The notes beneath the pieces were generated by a model. It ran no database searches, had not been told where the DNA came from, and was given only the letters and a program-made list of their open reading frames with translations. From positions 496,001 through 560,000 of the forward strand of contig OZ245737.1 in NCBI GenBank assembly GCA_965227315.1: DNA of 64,000 bases, read 5' to 3'. Position numbers and translations under genes: made by a program. The stretch is from JANQHS01 sp965227315. GTDB taxonomy: Bacteria; Bacteroidota; Bacteroidia; Cytophagales; CCMP332. The stretch's first letter is position 1. Each line of letters begins with the position of its first letter. Positions 10,601 through 18,645 of the stretch are shown piece by piece.

Positions 10601-11775
10601 AATTGTGCCTGACTTGGACCATTTCTTCCCGAATTTCCACCGGTCAGGAAGCAGTATGAATTTGGAGGACAAAGGAAGGGCGTTTTGAAAGAGACCGAAC
10701 TTGCCCATGCTGAAGTATCGCCGGTAGGGCAAACCTCGCGCACATAAAAGTCGTAATCGGTTTCCGATGACAAGCCCGTAGCGGTCGCCGTGGTAGTGCT
10801 TGCAGCGGTACCTGGCAAGCTCACCGGCGTACCGTCAGGCACCACGGACCATAGCCAGGAATTCGCTGAACCACCAGACCAGGTAAAAGTAGCCTGGTTT
10901 CCCTGCAAGGCCGTGATCTGGATATTGCTTGGCGCCGGTAAATTGCTTTGAATAGGCACAATTGTAGAATCGTTACCAGTGATGGTGTCAGTTATCCCGT
11001 TGGGGTTGGATGTCCAGGCAGCAACCGTATAAGGGTTGTTGGTAGCAAAATTATAGCTGCCCAAAACCACAGATGCCGTCGCGGATCCGGCTCCTCCGGC
11101 AGTGTCCAGGGTGCCAGTAAAGTTCACATTCGGTTGAGAAACCCCGTCAACAGACCAGTGTATGGTAGCGGAGTTGACCACATTGGTACCAAAATTTCCC
11201 AGGGTGACCACCACGTTATGTACTCCGGGGCAAAAAACATCCGGAGAATCAATAGATGCTATCCCTATATCATTGGCTCCACTCGGAGGAATATATACTG
11301 TGTAGTCATGGTAATTCCCATAGGGAACGTTTTGTATACATGGATTGGGTGTTCCGCTAACAGAACCTCCATTTCCACACATCACACGCATCCGATGGTT
11401 ACCTGATACCGTACCCGGAGGAATGGTGATATCAAAGTTATAGGTGATCGGAGGGCCGGTGGCGTTGTAATTGTTGTACATCAGCTCACCGGCGTCGGTC
11501 ATATCGCCATCATTGTTCAGATCAATGAAAACAACCACCCCATCCCAGCCGGCAACGGTGATGGTCATGGGGTTGGGCGTACCGACGCTGAGATTTCCAA
11601 CCTGAGCGGTATAATCCCAAACGGCACAGCCGGTGGTAGTATTGGCAATACCTCCTACGCTGACGAAACTTATGTAGTTGTTAAAAATGCAACTGTTGAA
11701 AGTCGGAGTACAGTAAGTCTGCGCTTGAAGTGAATAACTTAAAAGGAAAAGGCAAAGCGATAAAATGTATTTCAC
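7666..11775 (-). CDS. Giant T9SS-exported multidomain protein with GEVED, FN3, glycine-rich ALK-like, MAM, PKD and type A sorting domains
   Basis: About 1369 residues. GTG 11775 is preferred over TTG 11784 because the signal peptide then starts with VKYILSLCLFLLSYSLQAQ. Approximate domain order: GEVED (58-160); CARDB-like (168-270); FN3 (281-365, ending in YDFYVREVCPTGDTSAW); a block of about 280 residues very rich in glycine (370-650) that begins like the glycine-rich domain of ALK/LTK receptors (VPAGGLYQIEAFGAQGGGS, FFLNGGDNLNIIVGQTG); second CARDB and FN3 copies (658-855); MAM-like (858-1010); third CARDB; an Ig-like module with VDWFDDP (1128-1200); PKD (WYFGDGDSSS, 1215-1270); T9SS type A sorting domain (FPNPSEGAF to KRITLK). 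The protein should be exported by the T9SS and attached to or released from the surface. No enzymatic motif was seen, so adhesion is the likely role. Confidence 0.92.
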   Translation of the reverse strand: MKYILSLCLFLLSYSLQAQTYCTPTFNSCIFNNYISFVSVGGIANTTTGCAVWDYTAQVGNLSVGTPNPMTITVAGWDGVVVFIDLNNDGDMTDAGELMYNNYNATGPPITYNFDITIPPGTVSGNHRMRVMCGNGGSVSGTPNPCIQNVPYGNYHDYTVYIPPSGANDIGIASIDSPDVFCPGVHNVVVTLGNFGTNVVNSATIHWSVDGVSQPNVNFTGTLDTAGGAGSATASVVLGSYNFATNNPYTVAAWTSNPNGITDTITGNDSTIVPIQSNLPAPSNIQITALQGNQATFTWSGGSANSWLWSVVPDGTPVSLPGTAASTTTATATGLSSETDYDFYVREVCPTGDTSAWASSVSFKTPFLCPPNSYCFLTGGNSGRNGPSQAQLNTAYSGTNLQGQVTTTNGVQQWTVPAGGLYQIEAFGAQGGGSSTRPGGKGARMRGEFFLNGGDNLNIIVGQTGNITSGNSPSGNRGGGGGSFVWDASNTSQPLIAAGGGGGTNVSVSTAGLGQDGTVANAGTPRAGGGGSPGTNGNGASPGGAGFLTNSSNENSGGSALSALNGGVGATGYTASSHFGGFGGGGGGGGSPSTTYASGGGGGYSGGAGQGTPASQGGGGGGSYNGGTNPDNSSGVRTDDGVVIITILSGGAPHDLGVVSIDSPTIFCPGMHDVVVTVNNFGSEQVTTANIDWTVNGVLQTQYNFSGLLDTVGGSGSGSAQINLGPYNFATNNPYDIKVWTSLPNGMPDTLNQNDTSDITVQSSLPAPTNLNLDSVNPTAAGFSWSGGANNSWLWIVVPAGTPPTGTGNAVNVQNVYVTGLSQPTAYEFYVREVCPTGDTSSWSGPIAFQTPCIPYTSPFFEDFGNTTGALPICWNTNNASAVFVSAGCAGANGSYLEVEGVPGAYAETPTILFGGVASVRLSYVMRAGDNSCGETPDNGDSSAVEYYDGTNWIRIASYNGGGNTPQSWFSETFTITTGLTNDFKLRVICPAGSGATFDTYHFDDFNVLPSPDNDMAMDSITGISTGCGLTNNESFIAVVTNAGQLDQNNFDIEYSLNGGPWLLGTTVTANHLAGTTQTYQVSGVDLSTPGNYNIVARVNLASDQDTNNNTGQSVFLQHLAVPDISSVTEDEVCIAGPLTLSVVSSANVVDWFDDPALTNKVHTGLVYNIPNATVTTNYYVLGTNSNGCTTLPVQVKGTVSQRADVDFSYVVMTGLSVDFTEAITGARDSLMWYFGDGDSSSLDNPTHVYAASGTYLVGLEAYTGSCVGDTSLPIFVLNIGLEDRAFSGSIRVFPNPSEGAFMMEIPGEGEELNIEVIGVDGRSYYSEQITNASGTVSKEMDLRHLAAGNYMIRINRDEKLAVKRITLK

Positions 11776-11933
11776 TGGTGTCAATACGGTTTAGGTAAAA
11801 AAATATCTTAAGGAAAACGGGTATGTAAAAATAGCAAGCGAACCTTCAGGAGGGCACAAAATATCCTTGAAATAGTCTTAAAACCTTGCATCAAACTGAA
11901 AAATCATCTTGAAAACGGTCCCAGGCACGATAA

Positions 11934-11963
11934 TTTGCTGGTAACGCAGAACGATTAACTTTA
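11934..11963 (+). promoter_or_regulatory. Promoter of the NTF2-like lipoprotein gene
   Basis: TTTG at 11934-11937 is followed after 18 bases by TAACTTTA at 11956-11963, seven of eight positions of a Bacteroidota -33/-7 pair. The ATG lies 28 bases downstream. Confidence 0.5.
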
Positions 11964-11991
11964 TACAGCAAACCAAAAACCAAATCCAACG

Positions 11992-12558
11992 ATGAAAACT
12001 ACTCCAGCCATTGCATGCATGGCCCTATTGGCCCTCGCATGTCGACCTCCTGATGATAACTCAGGACAGGAGGCATTCCAAAGAAACTCAGAAACAGTAC
12101 TGGCGTACCTGGATGATTGGCAAAATGAAAGTGTCGATTACGGAAAATACTTCGCTGACGACTACTGGTTCATGCCCACAGGCCTGGGATCCCCCGACTC
12201 CATGAGCCTTGAGGCTATGAAGACCAACGATGAACAGAACTGGAAATACTGGGATTTCAAGAGACCGGAAGAAGTGAACTTGCTTCCCGGAGTTCATATT
12301 GATTCCAAAGTCATAGATGGATCGGTCAGGTATTATGGAAAATGGACTGTGACTGTTCCGGCAACCGATTCCACCGATGCTGTGACCACCTCAATCAAGA
12401 TTTATCAGTCATTCGATTTCAATGAAGAAGGAAAAATGCTGTTCACCCAAACCTACGGCGACTGGGGAGGAATGCGAAATTTCTTTGAGGAGGCCATAAT
12501 GAGCGGAGATGATGAGGATATGATGACAGAAGCAGCCAAAGAAGTCCAAATGGATTAA
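11992..12558 (+). CDS. Small lipoprotein, possibly SnoaL/NTF2-like
   Basis: A 188-residue protein with a lipoprotein signal peptide: MKTTPAIACMALLALAC, lipobox LALAC, mature start at Cys17. The body alternates aromatic and acidic residues (DYGKYFADDYWFMP, YYGKWTVTVP, FTQTYGDWGGM), a pattern compatible with an NTF2-like cone-shaped fold such as SnoaL, but without an identifiable active site. It is monocistronic: its own promoter lies upstream and a terminator follows the stop. No function can be assigned; a periplasmic or outer-membrane lipid-anchored binding role is an inference. Confidence 0.8.
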   Translation: MKTTPAIACMALLALACRPPDDNSGQEAFQRNSETVLAYLDDWQNESVDYGKYFADDYWFMPTGLGSPDSMSLEAMKTNDEQNWKYWDFKRPEEVNLLPGVHIDSKVIDGSVRYYGKWTVTVPATDSTDAVTTSIKIYQSFDFNEEGKMLFTQTYGDWGGMRNFFEEAIMSGDDEDMMTEAAKEVQMD

Positions 12559-12580
12559 AAGAGTAGACCTTTCGAATCGG

Positions 12581-12619
12581 AACCCGTCTCATGAACATTT
12601 CAGGGGCGGGTTTATTTTT
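12581..12619 (+). terminator. Rho-independent terminator of the lipoprotein gene
   Basis: The stem AACCCGTCTC with GGGGCGGGTT (10 bp, two G-U pairs, 12-base loop) is followed by TATTTTT. It starts 23 bases after the stop. Confidence 0.8.
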
Positions 12620-12701
12620 GGTCCGGGCCTGTGGATAGCTGGGCGGCACCGGTCAGCCAAAAACTCTTTTTTGCTTATTTCGCAGCTGAATTGATTCTCA
12701 G

Positions 12702-13481
12702 ATGAACGATCTCGAAAAGTACTTCCGATCAAATGACAAAAGACTGATCCATAAGTTCTACCATTATTTCGAGATCTACGATCGCTATTTTTCCAAATAC
12801 CGCGGCCAGGAGATCACCTTTCTGGAGATCGGCATATTCCAGGGTGGGAGCCTTCAAATGTGGAAGGAATACTTCGGGCCAAAGGCCAGGATCATCGGTG
12901 TGGACGTGAATCCCAGATGCAAAGAGCTCGAGGAGGATCAGATCGAGATATACATCGGCTCACAGTCCGACCGCAAATTCCTTCGAGAGTTGAAAAACAA
13001 GATCCCCAAGGTGGATATCCTGCTCGATGATGGCGGGCATACCATGAGACAGCAGATCGTCACTTTTGAGGAGATGTTCGAACATGTAAAGGAAGACGGA
13101 CTGTTCCTTTGTGAGGACCTGCACACCTCCTACTTCCTAAAATTCGGAGGAGGATATAAGCGGAGCGGAACATTTATCCAATACTCCAAAGGGCTGATCG
13201 ACAAGTTAAACTCCTGGTTTTCCGAGCAGACATCGTTCAAGGTTGACGAGATCTCCAGATCGATCAAGGGAATTCATTTCTACACTTCCATGCTGGTCAT
13301 TGAAAAAGCGAAAAGGGAAAGACCTAAGAGCGATCAGACCGGAAATATCAGCCTGCCCCCCCTCTCCAGGCCACAATCACTTGGAAAAAGGGTTTGGCTC
13401 AGGTTTTGGAATCTTTTCCTTCGGTTTTCGAATTCGGTGCTCAGATTCTTCAGGCTCCCCAGCATTCATTGGGGTAAATAA
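12702..13481 (+). CDS. Class I SAM-dependent methyltransferase, MycE/CmcI-like
   Basis: 259 residues. The fold signature is clear: FLEIGIFQGGSLQMWKEYFG (motif I, near 40-60), IIGVDVNPRC (acidic end of beta 2), and VDILLDDGGHTM (motif with metal-ligand-type Asp/His). This arrangement is shared with the sugar O-methyltransferase MycE of macrolide pathways and with CmcI-type enzymes, so O-methylation of a sugar or polysaccharide building block is plausible but unproven. The C-terminal 45 residues are basic and may be membrane- or surface-associated. It stands alone; the next gene is convergent. Confidence 0.8.
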   Translation: MNDLEKYFRSNDKRLIHKFYHYFEIYDRYFSKYRGQEITFLEIGIFQGGSLQMWKEYFGPKARIIGVDVNPRCKELEEDQIEIYIGSQSDRKFLRELKNKIPKVDILLDDGGHTMRQQIVTFEEMFEHVKEDGLFLCEDLHTSYFLKFGGGYKRSGTFIQYSKGLIDKLNSWFSEQTSFKVDEISRSIKGIHFYTSMLVIEKAKRERPKSDQTGNISLPPLSRPQSLGKRVWLRFWNLFLRFSNSVLRFFRLPSIHWGK

Positions 13482-13543
13482 AAAACTACCCCACCCAGAT
13501 GGGATTTATGGGTAAGAGGTCTTTGTATCCAGACAAAACCCGA

Positions 13544-15139
13544 TCATTCGATCAGGATCTTTTTTACCAGTTCCTCGCTTTGCGATTGGATTCTGAAGAA
13601 GTAAATGCCAGGAGAAAAATTCGAAACATCGATGCTTCCAAAACCCTGTCCGAATGTTCCGGTCAATACGAGCTCTCCCATGGAATTCAAAACACTTACC
13701 GAGTATTCATCCGACAAAGTCCCGGAATACCTAAAGTTCAGCGTCTCGGTGCTGGGATTGGGAAAGAGGAGCAGGTTCTGCTCAGTATCCTGGCTAACGG
13801 CCTCCTGGCCTGAGATCATATACGTGGAAAACCTGGCCAGGTACGGATCAAAAAACAATATGGGATTTGGCTTTGACATCGGTCCCAAGACCATAAAACG
13901 CTCCTGATCCAGGATCAGTAAACCCGGGCTGATAAAATCCCTTTTGCCTGAAAAATTGGAATGAAAATAGCCCTCCGAAGTCAAAAAAGAAGAATCTAGG
14001 GCTCCTTGGGGGTTGAATTTCGCGACAAGCATTTCCTCCCTGATATTGAAACCCGCTCTGATCCCTACCGCGATCAGGCTTCCATCCGGCATAAAGCCCA
14101 AATCGGTAAACCCTGTATTGAACTCAAAAGCAGAAAAGGAGTCGATCTTGGCAATGCCGTGTTCACCATAGGTGGAATCAGGAGCTCCGGTATTTGAATT
14201 GACCCTCATCACTATGGGCTCAAATGAAGCCTCATCCCACCTCCCACAAAAATGAAACTCGCCGCCCGGGCTCAATGCCGATTTGAAACCCAGGATGTTT
14301 TGGTCATTAGGAGATCTGTGAAAACTCACACCTCCAAACCCGAAACTTGGATCGATCTGTCCCGTGGAATCGACCTTAGAGAATGCCACAAACCAGCTGT
14401 CAGAGATCAGTGTATCCTGGGCATTGCCCACGGTCATGATATGACCATCGGGGAGTAGTTCAAAGTCGATAACAGCACTGTACGAGAAGGGTTGAAAAAC
14501 CTGGACTCCCTGGTTACCAAAGCCGGGGTCCGGAATACCGCTTGGCAGCAACCTGGCTATGGCCATTTTAGTAACCAGAGAGATGGCGTCCATGCTGCCT
14601 CCTCCCAACAGCAGCCTGCCGTCCGGATCCAATTTTAGCGCGGATACATAATCGGTCCCGCCAAAGTCGATGACCGAAATGCCATTTACACCGAAGCTCG
14701 GGTCGGCAATGCCCAGTGAATCGAATTTCATGATCGCGAAATCTCCGTTGCCCAAAACAAGGGTATCGACGCTGACAGCCATAAAGATCTCATCAATGGG
14801 CGATATGCCGATCGGCCCGATCCCCAGTATACCTCCTGAGGTATCAAGAAAAACCTGGCCATTCTGGCCGAAGCCCATATCCTGAGTGCCATCATCAGAA
14901 AATCTCCTGATCCGGACCTGTACTATGGGATTTGCGAGAGAGGTATCCCTATGGCTTTCCGCAAGGATAATTCGGTCTCCCGATTGCAGGGCTGAAGAGG
15001 TGTAGTTGACAAAAACCGCCGGATCACCAAGATCCAATAAGCCATTGTTCCCAAATGAGGAATCAGGAGCAAAAAACTGGGAAAAGGCGTTGGTTTGAAG
15101 AAAAAGTGAAAGGATCAATAACAGAAATGAGGTTCTCAT
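13544..15139 (-). CDS. T9SS type A secreted protein with delta-60 repeats
   Basis: 531 residues with a signal peptide MRTSFLLLILSLFLQTNAFSQ. The body consists of delta-60 type repeats, recognisable from recurring D-x-SFG-x-x-G units (DSSFGNNGLL, DPSFGVNGIS, DPGFGNQGVQ, DPSFGFGGVS) spaced by 50-60 residues; these form a beta-propeller-like array. The last 80 residues form a T9SS type A sorting domain (LLFPNPSTETLNF to KKILIE). A secreted or surface protein; ligand unknown. It is convergent with the methyltransferase gene, with only 62 bases between the stops. Confidence 0.9.
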   Translation of the reverse strand: MRTSFLLLILSLFLQTNAFSQFFAPDSSFGNNGLLDLGDPAVFVNYTSSALQSGDRIILAESHRDTSLANPIVQVRIRRFSDDGTQDMGFGQNGQVFLDTSGGILGIGPIGISPIDEIFMAVSVDTLVLGNGDFAIMKFDSLGIADPSFGVNGISVIDFGGTDYVSALKLDPDGRLLLGGGSMDAISLVTKMAIARLLPSGIPDPGFGNQGVQVFQPFSYSAVIDFELLPDGHIMTVGNAQDTLISDSWFVAFSKVDSTGQIDPSFGFGGVSFHRSPNDQNILGFKSALSPGGEFHFCGRWDEASFEPIVMRVNSNTGAPDSTYGEHGIAKIDSFSAFEFNTGFTDLGFMPDGSLIAVGIRAGFNIREEMLVAKFNPQGALDSSFLTSEGYFHSNFSGKRDFISPGLLILDQERFMVLGPMSKPNPILFFDPYLARFSTYMISGQEAVSQDTEQNLLLFPNPSTETLNFRYSGTLSDEYSVSVLNSMGELVLTGTFGQGFGSIDVSNFSPGIYFFRIQSQSEELVKKILIE

Positions 15140-15353
15140 TTTAAGGTTATATGATCGGATGAAATTAGCAAAAAAGCGGGGAATACTGCCGAAGACCGGT
15201 GGCAGTTGTCCTGAACGTCAGGCTATCCGATACTCTCTCCCATGCTTAAGAGAATTTACACCTTATGAGTTGCAAGAAGTTCGAACTCTTATATACCTTT
15301 CTAAGGCCTTGCGTCTACCAATGCCTCAAATTTGAGGAAATGGACAAAGCCCA

Positions 15354-16730
15354 TCACTTCACAACCAGTTTTTTTGAAGATACCAGGCCGCGATCAGAAT
15401 AAAAGCCCAACTGATACATCCCGGAAGTAATTCCTGAGATGTCCATCTCAAGGCCTGAGTCCTGATGCATTTTCCTCGTAAGAACGGTTTTACCCAGACA
15501 ATTGATTATTCTGACCTCATCGATTTCGGAAAGGTTCTCTCCTGATAAACTGATCCTATCCTTGGCAGGGTTTGGATAGATCCGGAAGGAATTCGATTCA
15601 TATCCTGATGAGAGGGAATTCACCGGCTCCACCAACTGATAGATCAAACCATTGTACAGAGAAGCCACATATACTTCTCCGGCATGATCTTCTCCAAAGG
15701 CAACGAAATAATTACCGGAAAAATCTCCATGATCTGTCATGTTAAAAGAGGGATCCAGGGATCGGATCCACTCTCCACAGACATCCGAAAAAAAGTAATG
15801 GCCATATAAACCCGGGAATCTGCTGCCCCTATAAACCACTCCCCCGGTCACAGAACAGCCATTTCCACTCTGGCTGTATTCGTATACCGGGTCCACCATG
15901 GTCGAGTCCGGGGGACAGCCCGTCGGATTATAGACATGAGCTCCTTCCCTGCATCGCCAGCCATAGTTTTCTCCTCCGTCGCTGGTAGAAGGCTGAAAAT
16001 CGATCTCCTCCCAGTCGCTTTGTCCAACATCTCCTATCCAGAGGTCATTGGTCAGCCTGTCAAAGCTCATCTTCCAGGGGTTTCGAAGTCCATAGGCCCA
16101 GATCTCCTCCCGAATGCCACCGCCGGCTCCGGCAAATGGATTATCCGGAGGAATACCATAGGGCAAAGCCGTGTTGATGTTTATTCTTAGGATCTTACCC
16201 AGGATGGTGGTCAGATCCTGAGCCCTATCCCCCGGGTCGCCTCCCGATCCGCCGTCTCCCAAGGCGATATACAGGTAGCCTTGGGGCCCGAAGACAATGC
16301 TGCCTCCGTTATGATTGTCAAATGGCTGGGATGATCTCAGAATCAGGAATTCAGAATTGGGATCTGCACTGTCGGGATCGCTGGAAACTGAAAAAAGGGA
16401 AATTACGGTGCTGTCCCCCCCAGCGGTATAATGAACCACAAAATTCGGATTGTTGATATAATCCGGATTGAAAGCAAGCCCAAGGAGGCCCTGTTCGTTG
16501 GCAGCATCATTCACACGGTCCCGGATATCGAGGAAGGGCCTGGGATTGGTTTGTCCCATGGAGTCCACGATCCAGATCATTCCCCTTTGCTCGACGATGA
16601 AAAGCCGATCATCCCCGGCGTTCTGGATATCGACCGGTCTGATGAACCCCGAAGCGAAGTTTTGAAGATCAACGAGCGGTTGAGAAAAAGAAAGGATAGG
16701 AAGAAAAAGGGTCAAAAAAATATACCTCAT
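15354..16730 (-). CDS. T9SS-exported PQQ-type glucose/sorbosone dehydrogenase
   Basis: About 458 residues from ATG 16730 (signal peptide MRYIFLTLFLPILSFSQ); ATG 16742 is an alternative four codons upstream. The six-bladed propeller of the GSDH family is recognisable from FIRPVDIQNAGDDRLFIVEQ, FDNHNGGSIVFGPQGYLYIA, GDGGSGGDPGDRAQD, ILRININ, EEIWAYGLRNPWKMSFD and GENYGWRCREG. Family members oxidise aldose sugars with PQQ as cofactor, using a His (here in DNHNGG) as base. A T9SS type A sorting domain ends the protein (IYPNPAKDR to KKLVVK), so it acts outside the outer membrane. PQQ synthesis genes are not in the window. Confidence 0.9.
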   Translation of the reverse strand: MRYIFLTLFLPILSFSQPLVDLQNFASGFIRPVDIQNAGDDRLFIVEQRGMIWIVDSMGQTNPRPFLDIRDRVNDAANEQGLLGLAFNPDYINNPNFVVHYTAGGDSTVISLFSVSSDPDSADPNSEFLILRSSQPFDNHNGGSIVFGPQGYLYIALGDGGSGGDPGDRAQDLTTILGKILRININTALPYGIPPDNPFAGAGGGIREEIWAYGLRNPWKMSFDRLTNDLWIGDVGQSDWEEIDFQPSTSDGGENYGWRCREGAHVYNPTGCPPDSTMVDPVYEYSQSGNGCSVTGGVVYRGSRFPGLYGHYFFSDVCGEWIRSLDPSFNMTDHGDFSGNYFVAFGEDHAGEVYVASLYNGLIYQLVEPVNSLSSGYESNSFRIYPNPAKDRISLSGENLSEIDEVRIINCLGKTVLTRKMHQDSGLEMDISGITSGMYQLGFYSDRGLVSSKKLVVK

Positions 16731-16975
16731 GGATTCAATCATAATGACCTTTGAAGATAAAAAATCCTGCCGGCGCCATTGGCATTTGCAGGTTTGATTA
16801 TGGAAAAATCCTTGTTGCTGGTGTTTTGAATCTTATTGGTCAAAACGGATTTTGAAGTGACTTCGACTTTCCAACTCTGGTATTAAGAATTCTGATGGCC
16901 GAATCACAATCCCATTGAGTATTCCCTTTAATGATGTGCGATCCAAAAAGATCTTAAGCGGGGTTTTCTTTTTAC

Positions 16976-17485
16976 TCAATACTTTGCCATTTGATTGATT
17001 TCAAATAACCTCTTCAGGTGAAGTTTGGTTGCGTGTCTGTTCACTATCATTTGTCCGGCATAACCCAAAAAGATTATTCTACTCACCTTTCTGTTACGAA
17101 ATTCCATTTCCGTAGCATCGATTAGGTTGACATTGCTTGGGGGATGATAGGGTTTGAAGCTTTGCCTGTTTTCAGATTTCGTTCCATTTATTCGTGTTAG
17201 TTCCACCAAGTTTTGCTTGGTTACTTCAGGAGGTAAAACGTATTCGAAACCCTCCATCAATCCACTTAGGACCAGATCTCCTTTCACACCCAAATGAAGA
17301 AGAGGAATGCCTCCCCTTGATTCATGACTTCTTCCTAAAACTAATCCGCCTTTTTGCCCGTCAACAATAAGGCCTTTGTCTTGCATTGGTCGAATCATCT
17401 CTGGCTGAATGGATATATCCTTTATTCCTGGTGCAAACCTGATCCAATCAATATAATCTTCAATAAACCCAGTCGTATCCATCAT
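16976..17485 (-). CDS. Unrecognised protein, 169 aa
   Basis: No family recognised. The protein has no signal peptide and no membrane segment. It is mixed in composition with a conserved-looking central part (GGLVLGRSHESRGGIPLLHL) and a basic C-terminus. It may start at either of two adjacent ATG codons (17485 or 17482). Codon and base composition are more AT-rich than in neighbouring host genes, as in the next gene, and both lie next to tRNA-Cys. This suggests an acquired segment, although no integrase or repeat was found. Confidence 0.6.
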   Translation of the reverse strand: MMDTTGFIEDYIDWIRFAPGIKDISIQPEMIRPMQDKGLIVDGQKGGLVLGRSHESRGGIPLLHLGVKGDLVLSGLMEGFEYVLPPEVTKQNLVELTRINGTKSENRQSFKPYHPPSNVNLIDATEMEFRNRKVSRIIFLGYAGQMIVNRHATKLHLKRLFEINQMAKY

Positions 17486-17588
17486 AATCAGAGGAAGAAA
17501 AGTGGAAATTGCCCCTCCTCACCATTAAGATAACCATTTCATAGTCAAAGGATTGAGTGATTATCTAGATTTATGAAAAATCAACGCT

Positions 17589-18218
17589 ATGGGCAAAAAT
17601 GTAGCTATTAAGACGGATAACGAGGAACAGTTGGAATCAACCCACGAACCAAAATCGCTGTACCATTGGGAAGCACTATTAGAATTAGGAAAGAAGAAAG
17701 GTTATCAAGGATTCAGAATGTTTGAAGCCATCAATCATCTTTATACTAAAAAGATCATTACAAGCGAGGATCGAAAAGCATTCTTGAAACTAATTCCTAA
17801 GCAAGAATTGAAAAATCTCCCAAAGGAGGAGCGAAAAGAAATAGATTCATTCGTGCTCAATACTGGTCACCAGCGAAGATTTGAGCGAATTCAGAAGTCG
17901 ATTAACCAAATGACAACTAGTGTCACAAGCAATGAACGGTTATACACAAAGAATCAGTTGACTTCCGACTTTTGGCTCAAATCCTTGGAACTAGAAGAAC
18001 TTCAATTTGCCAGAAAGGCGGCACGTGAAGCAAGATTGTTGTCAATCTTAGCCATAGTAATAGCCTTAGGATCCATTTGGGTTTCTTGGGATTTAGGAAC
18101 AAAACAACTTACTACTCCACAGGAAATAAAATCACTTGAGCCCATATACGTCAAGGATCCTAAAGCACACGAATTACTAAGAGAGATTAAAATGGATTCA
18201 GATTCATCCGAAAAATAG
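17589..18218 (+). CDS. Unrecognised protein with one C-terminal membrane segment, 209 aa
   Basis: No family recognised. It starts at ATG 17589. Residues 1-150 are highly charged and predicted mostly helical. A single hydrophobic segment follows near residues 150-172 (LLSILAIVIALGSIWVSW), then a 30-residue tail. This resembles a tail-anchored or bitopic cytosol-facing protein. It is divergent from the preceding unknown gene across about 100 bases, AT-rich compared with the surroundings, and next to tRNA-Cys. Confidence 0.6.
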   Translation: MGKNVAIKTDNEEQLESTHEPKSLYHWEALLELGKKKGYQGFRMFEAINHLYTKKIITSEDRKAFLKLIPKQELKNLPKEERKEIDSFVLNTGHQRRFERIQKSINQMTTSVTSNERLYTKNQLTSDFWLKSLELEELQFARKAAREARLLSILAIVIALGSIWVSWDLGTKQLTTPQEIKSLEPIYVKDPKAHELLREIKMDSDSSEK

Positions 18219-18393
18219 GAAACATTATGTCTTGGTTAGGAAGCTAGCAATTCGCTGGAATATCTCGGATTGGCTTGCCCTTTGGGCTGCGCCCATCCAG
18301 TTTGGGTAGCCCAACCAACCATCCCAATCCCAGCTTCGCTAGGTGGTATTTTTCATTCCAGCTTCGCCGGTGCAAGCACCGCTCCCTGGAAAT

Positions 18394-18425
18394 AAAAAAT
18401 CCCGGCTCCTTCCGGAACCGGGATT
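18394..18425 (-). terminator. Terminator after tRNA-Cys
   Basis: A minus-strand stem of 12 bp with one G-U pair (AATCCCGGTTCC with GGAGCCGGGATT, loop GGAA) is followed by six T. It starts four bases past the CCA end of the tRNA. Confidence 0.9.
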
Positions 18426-18428
18426 CGT

Positions 18429-18502
18429 TGGAGGTCAGGATCGGATTCGAACCGACGTACGAGCTTTTGCAGAGCTCTGCCTAACCGCTCGGCCACCTGA
18501 CC
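18429..18502 (-). tRNA. tRNA-Cys (GCA)
   Basis: 74 bases on the minus strand, with the acceptor stem GGTCAGG pairing with CCTGACC, a U discriminator base (expected for tRNA-Cys) and an encoded CCA. The D-arm contains GAGCGGTTAGGC, the anticodon loop CTGCAAA gives anticodon GCA at 18468-18470, and the T-arm carries GGTTCGAATCC. A Rho-independent terminator follows directly. Its presence explains short spurious ORFs through this stretch. Confidence 0.97.
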
Positions 18503-18582
18503 TATTGTATCCGCCGAAAGTTTAACGAAGGCGGATTTTCGCCGAAGCCTTGACCAAGACTATCGGGCTTAGATCCAAAATT

Positions 18583-18630
18583 AAAAAACGCCCGAAGATC
18601 CCAACACTCATGAAGGGAAATCCGGGCATT
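18583..18630 (-). terminator. Terminator of rpsA
   Basis: A minus-strand GCCCG/CGGGC stem, with imperfect pairing extending inward, is followed by GTTTTTT. It lies about 16 bases past the rpsA stop. Confidence 0.7.
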
Positions 18631-18645
18631 TATTTTTCAATCTGC

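Noticed and set aside
18275..18525. Two overlapping open frames (69 and 60 codons) on the plus strand
   Set aside because: They run antisense through tRNA-Cys and its terminator and give the well-known spurious translation of tRNA complements.
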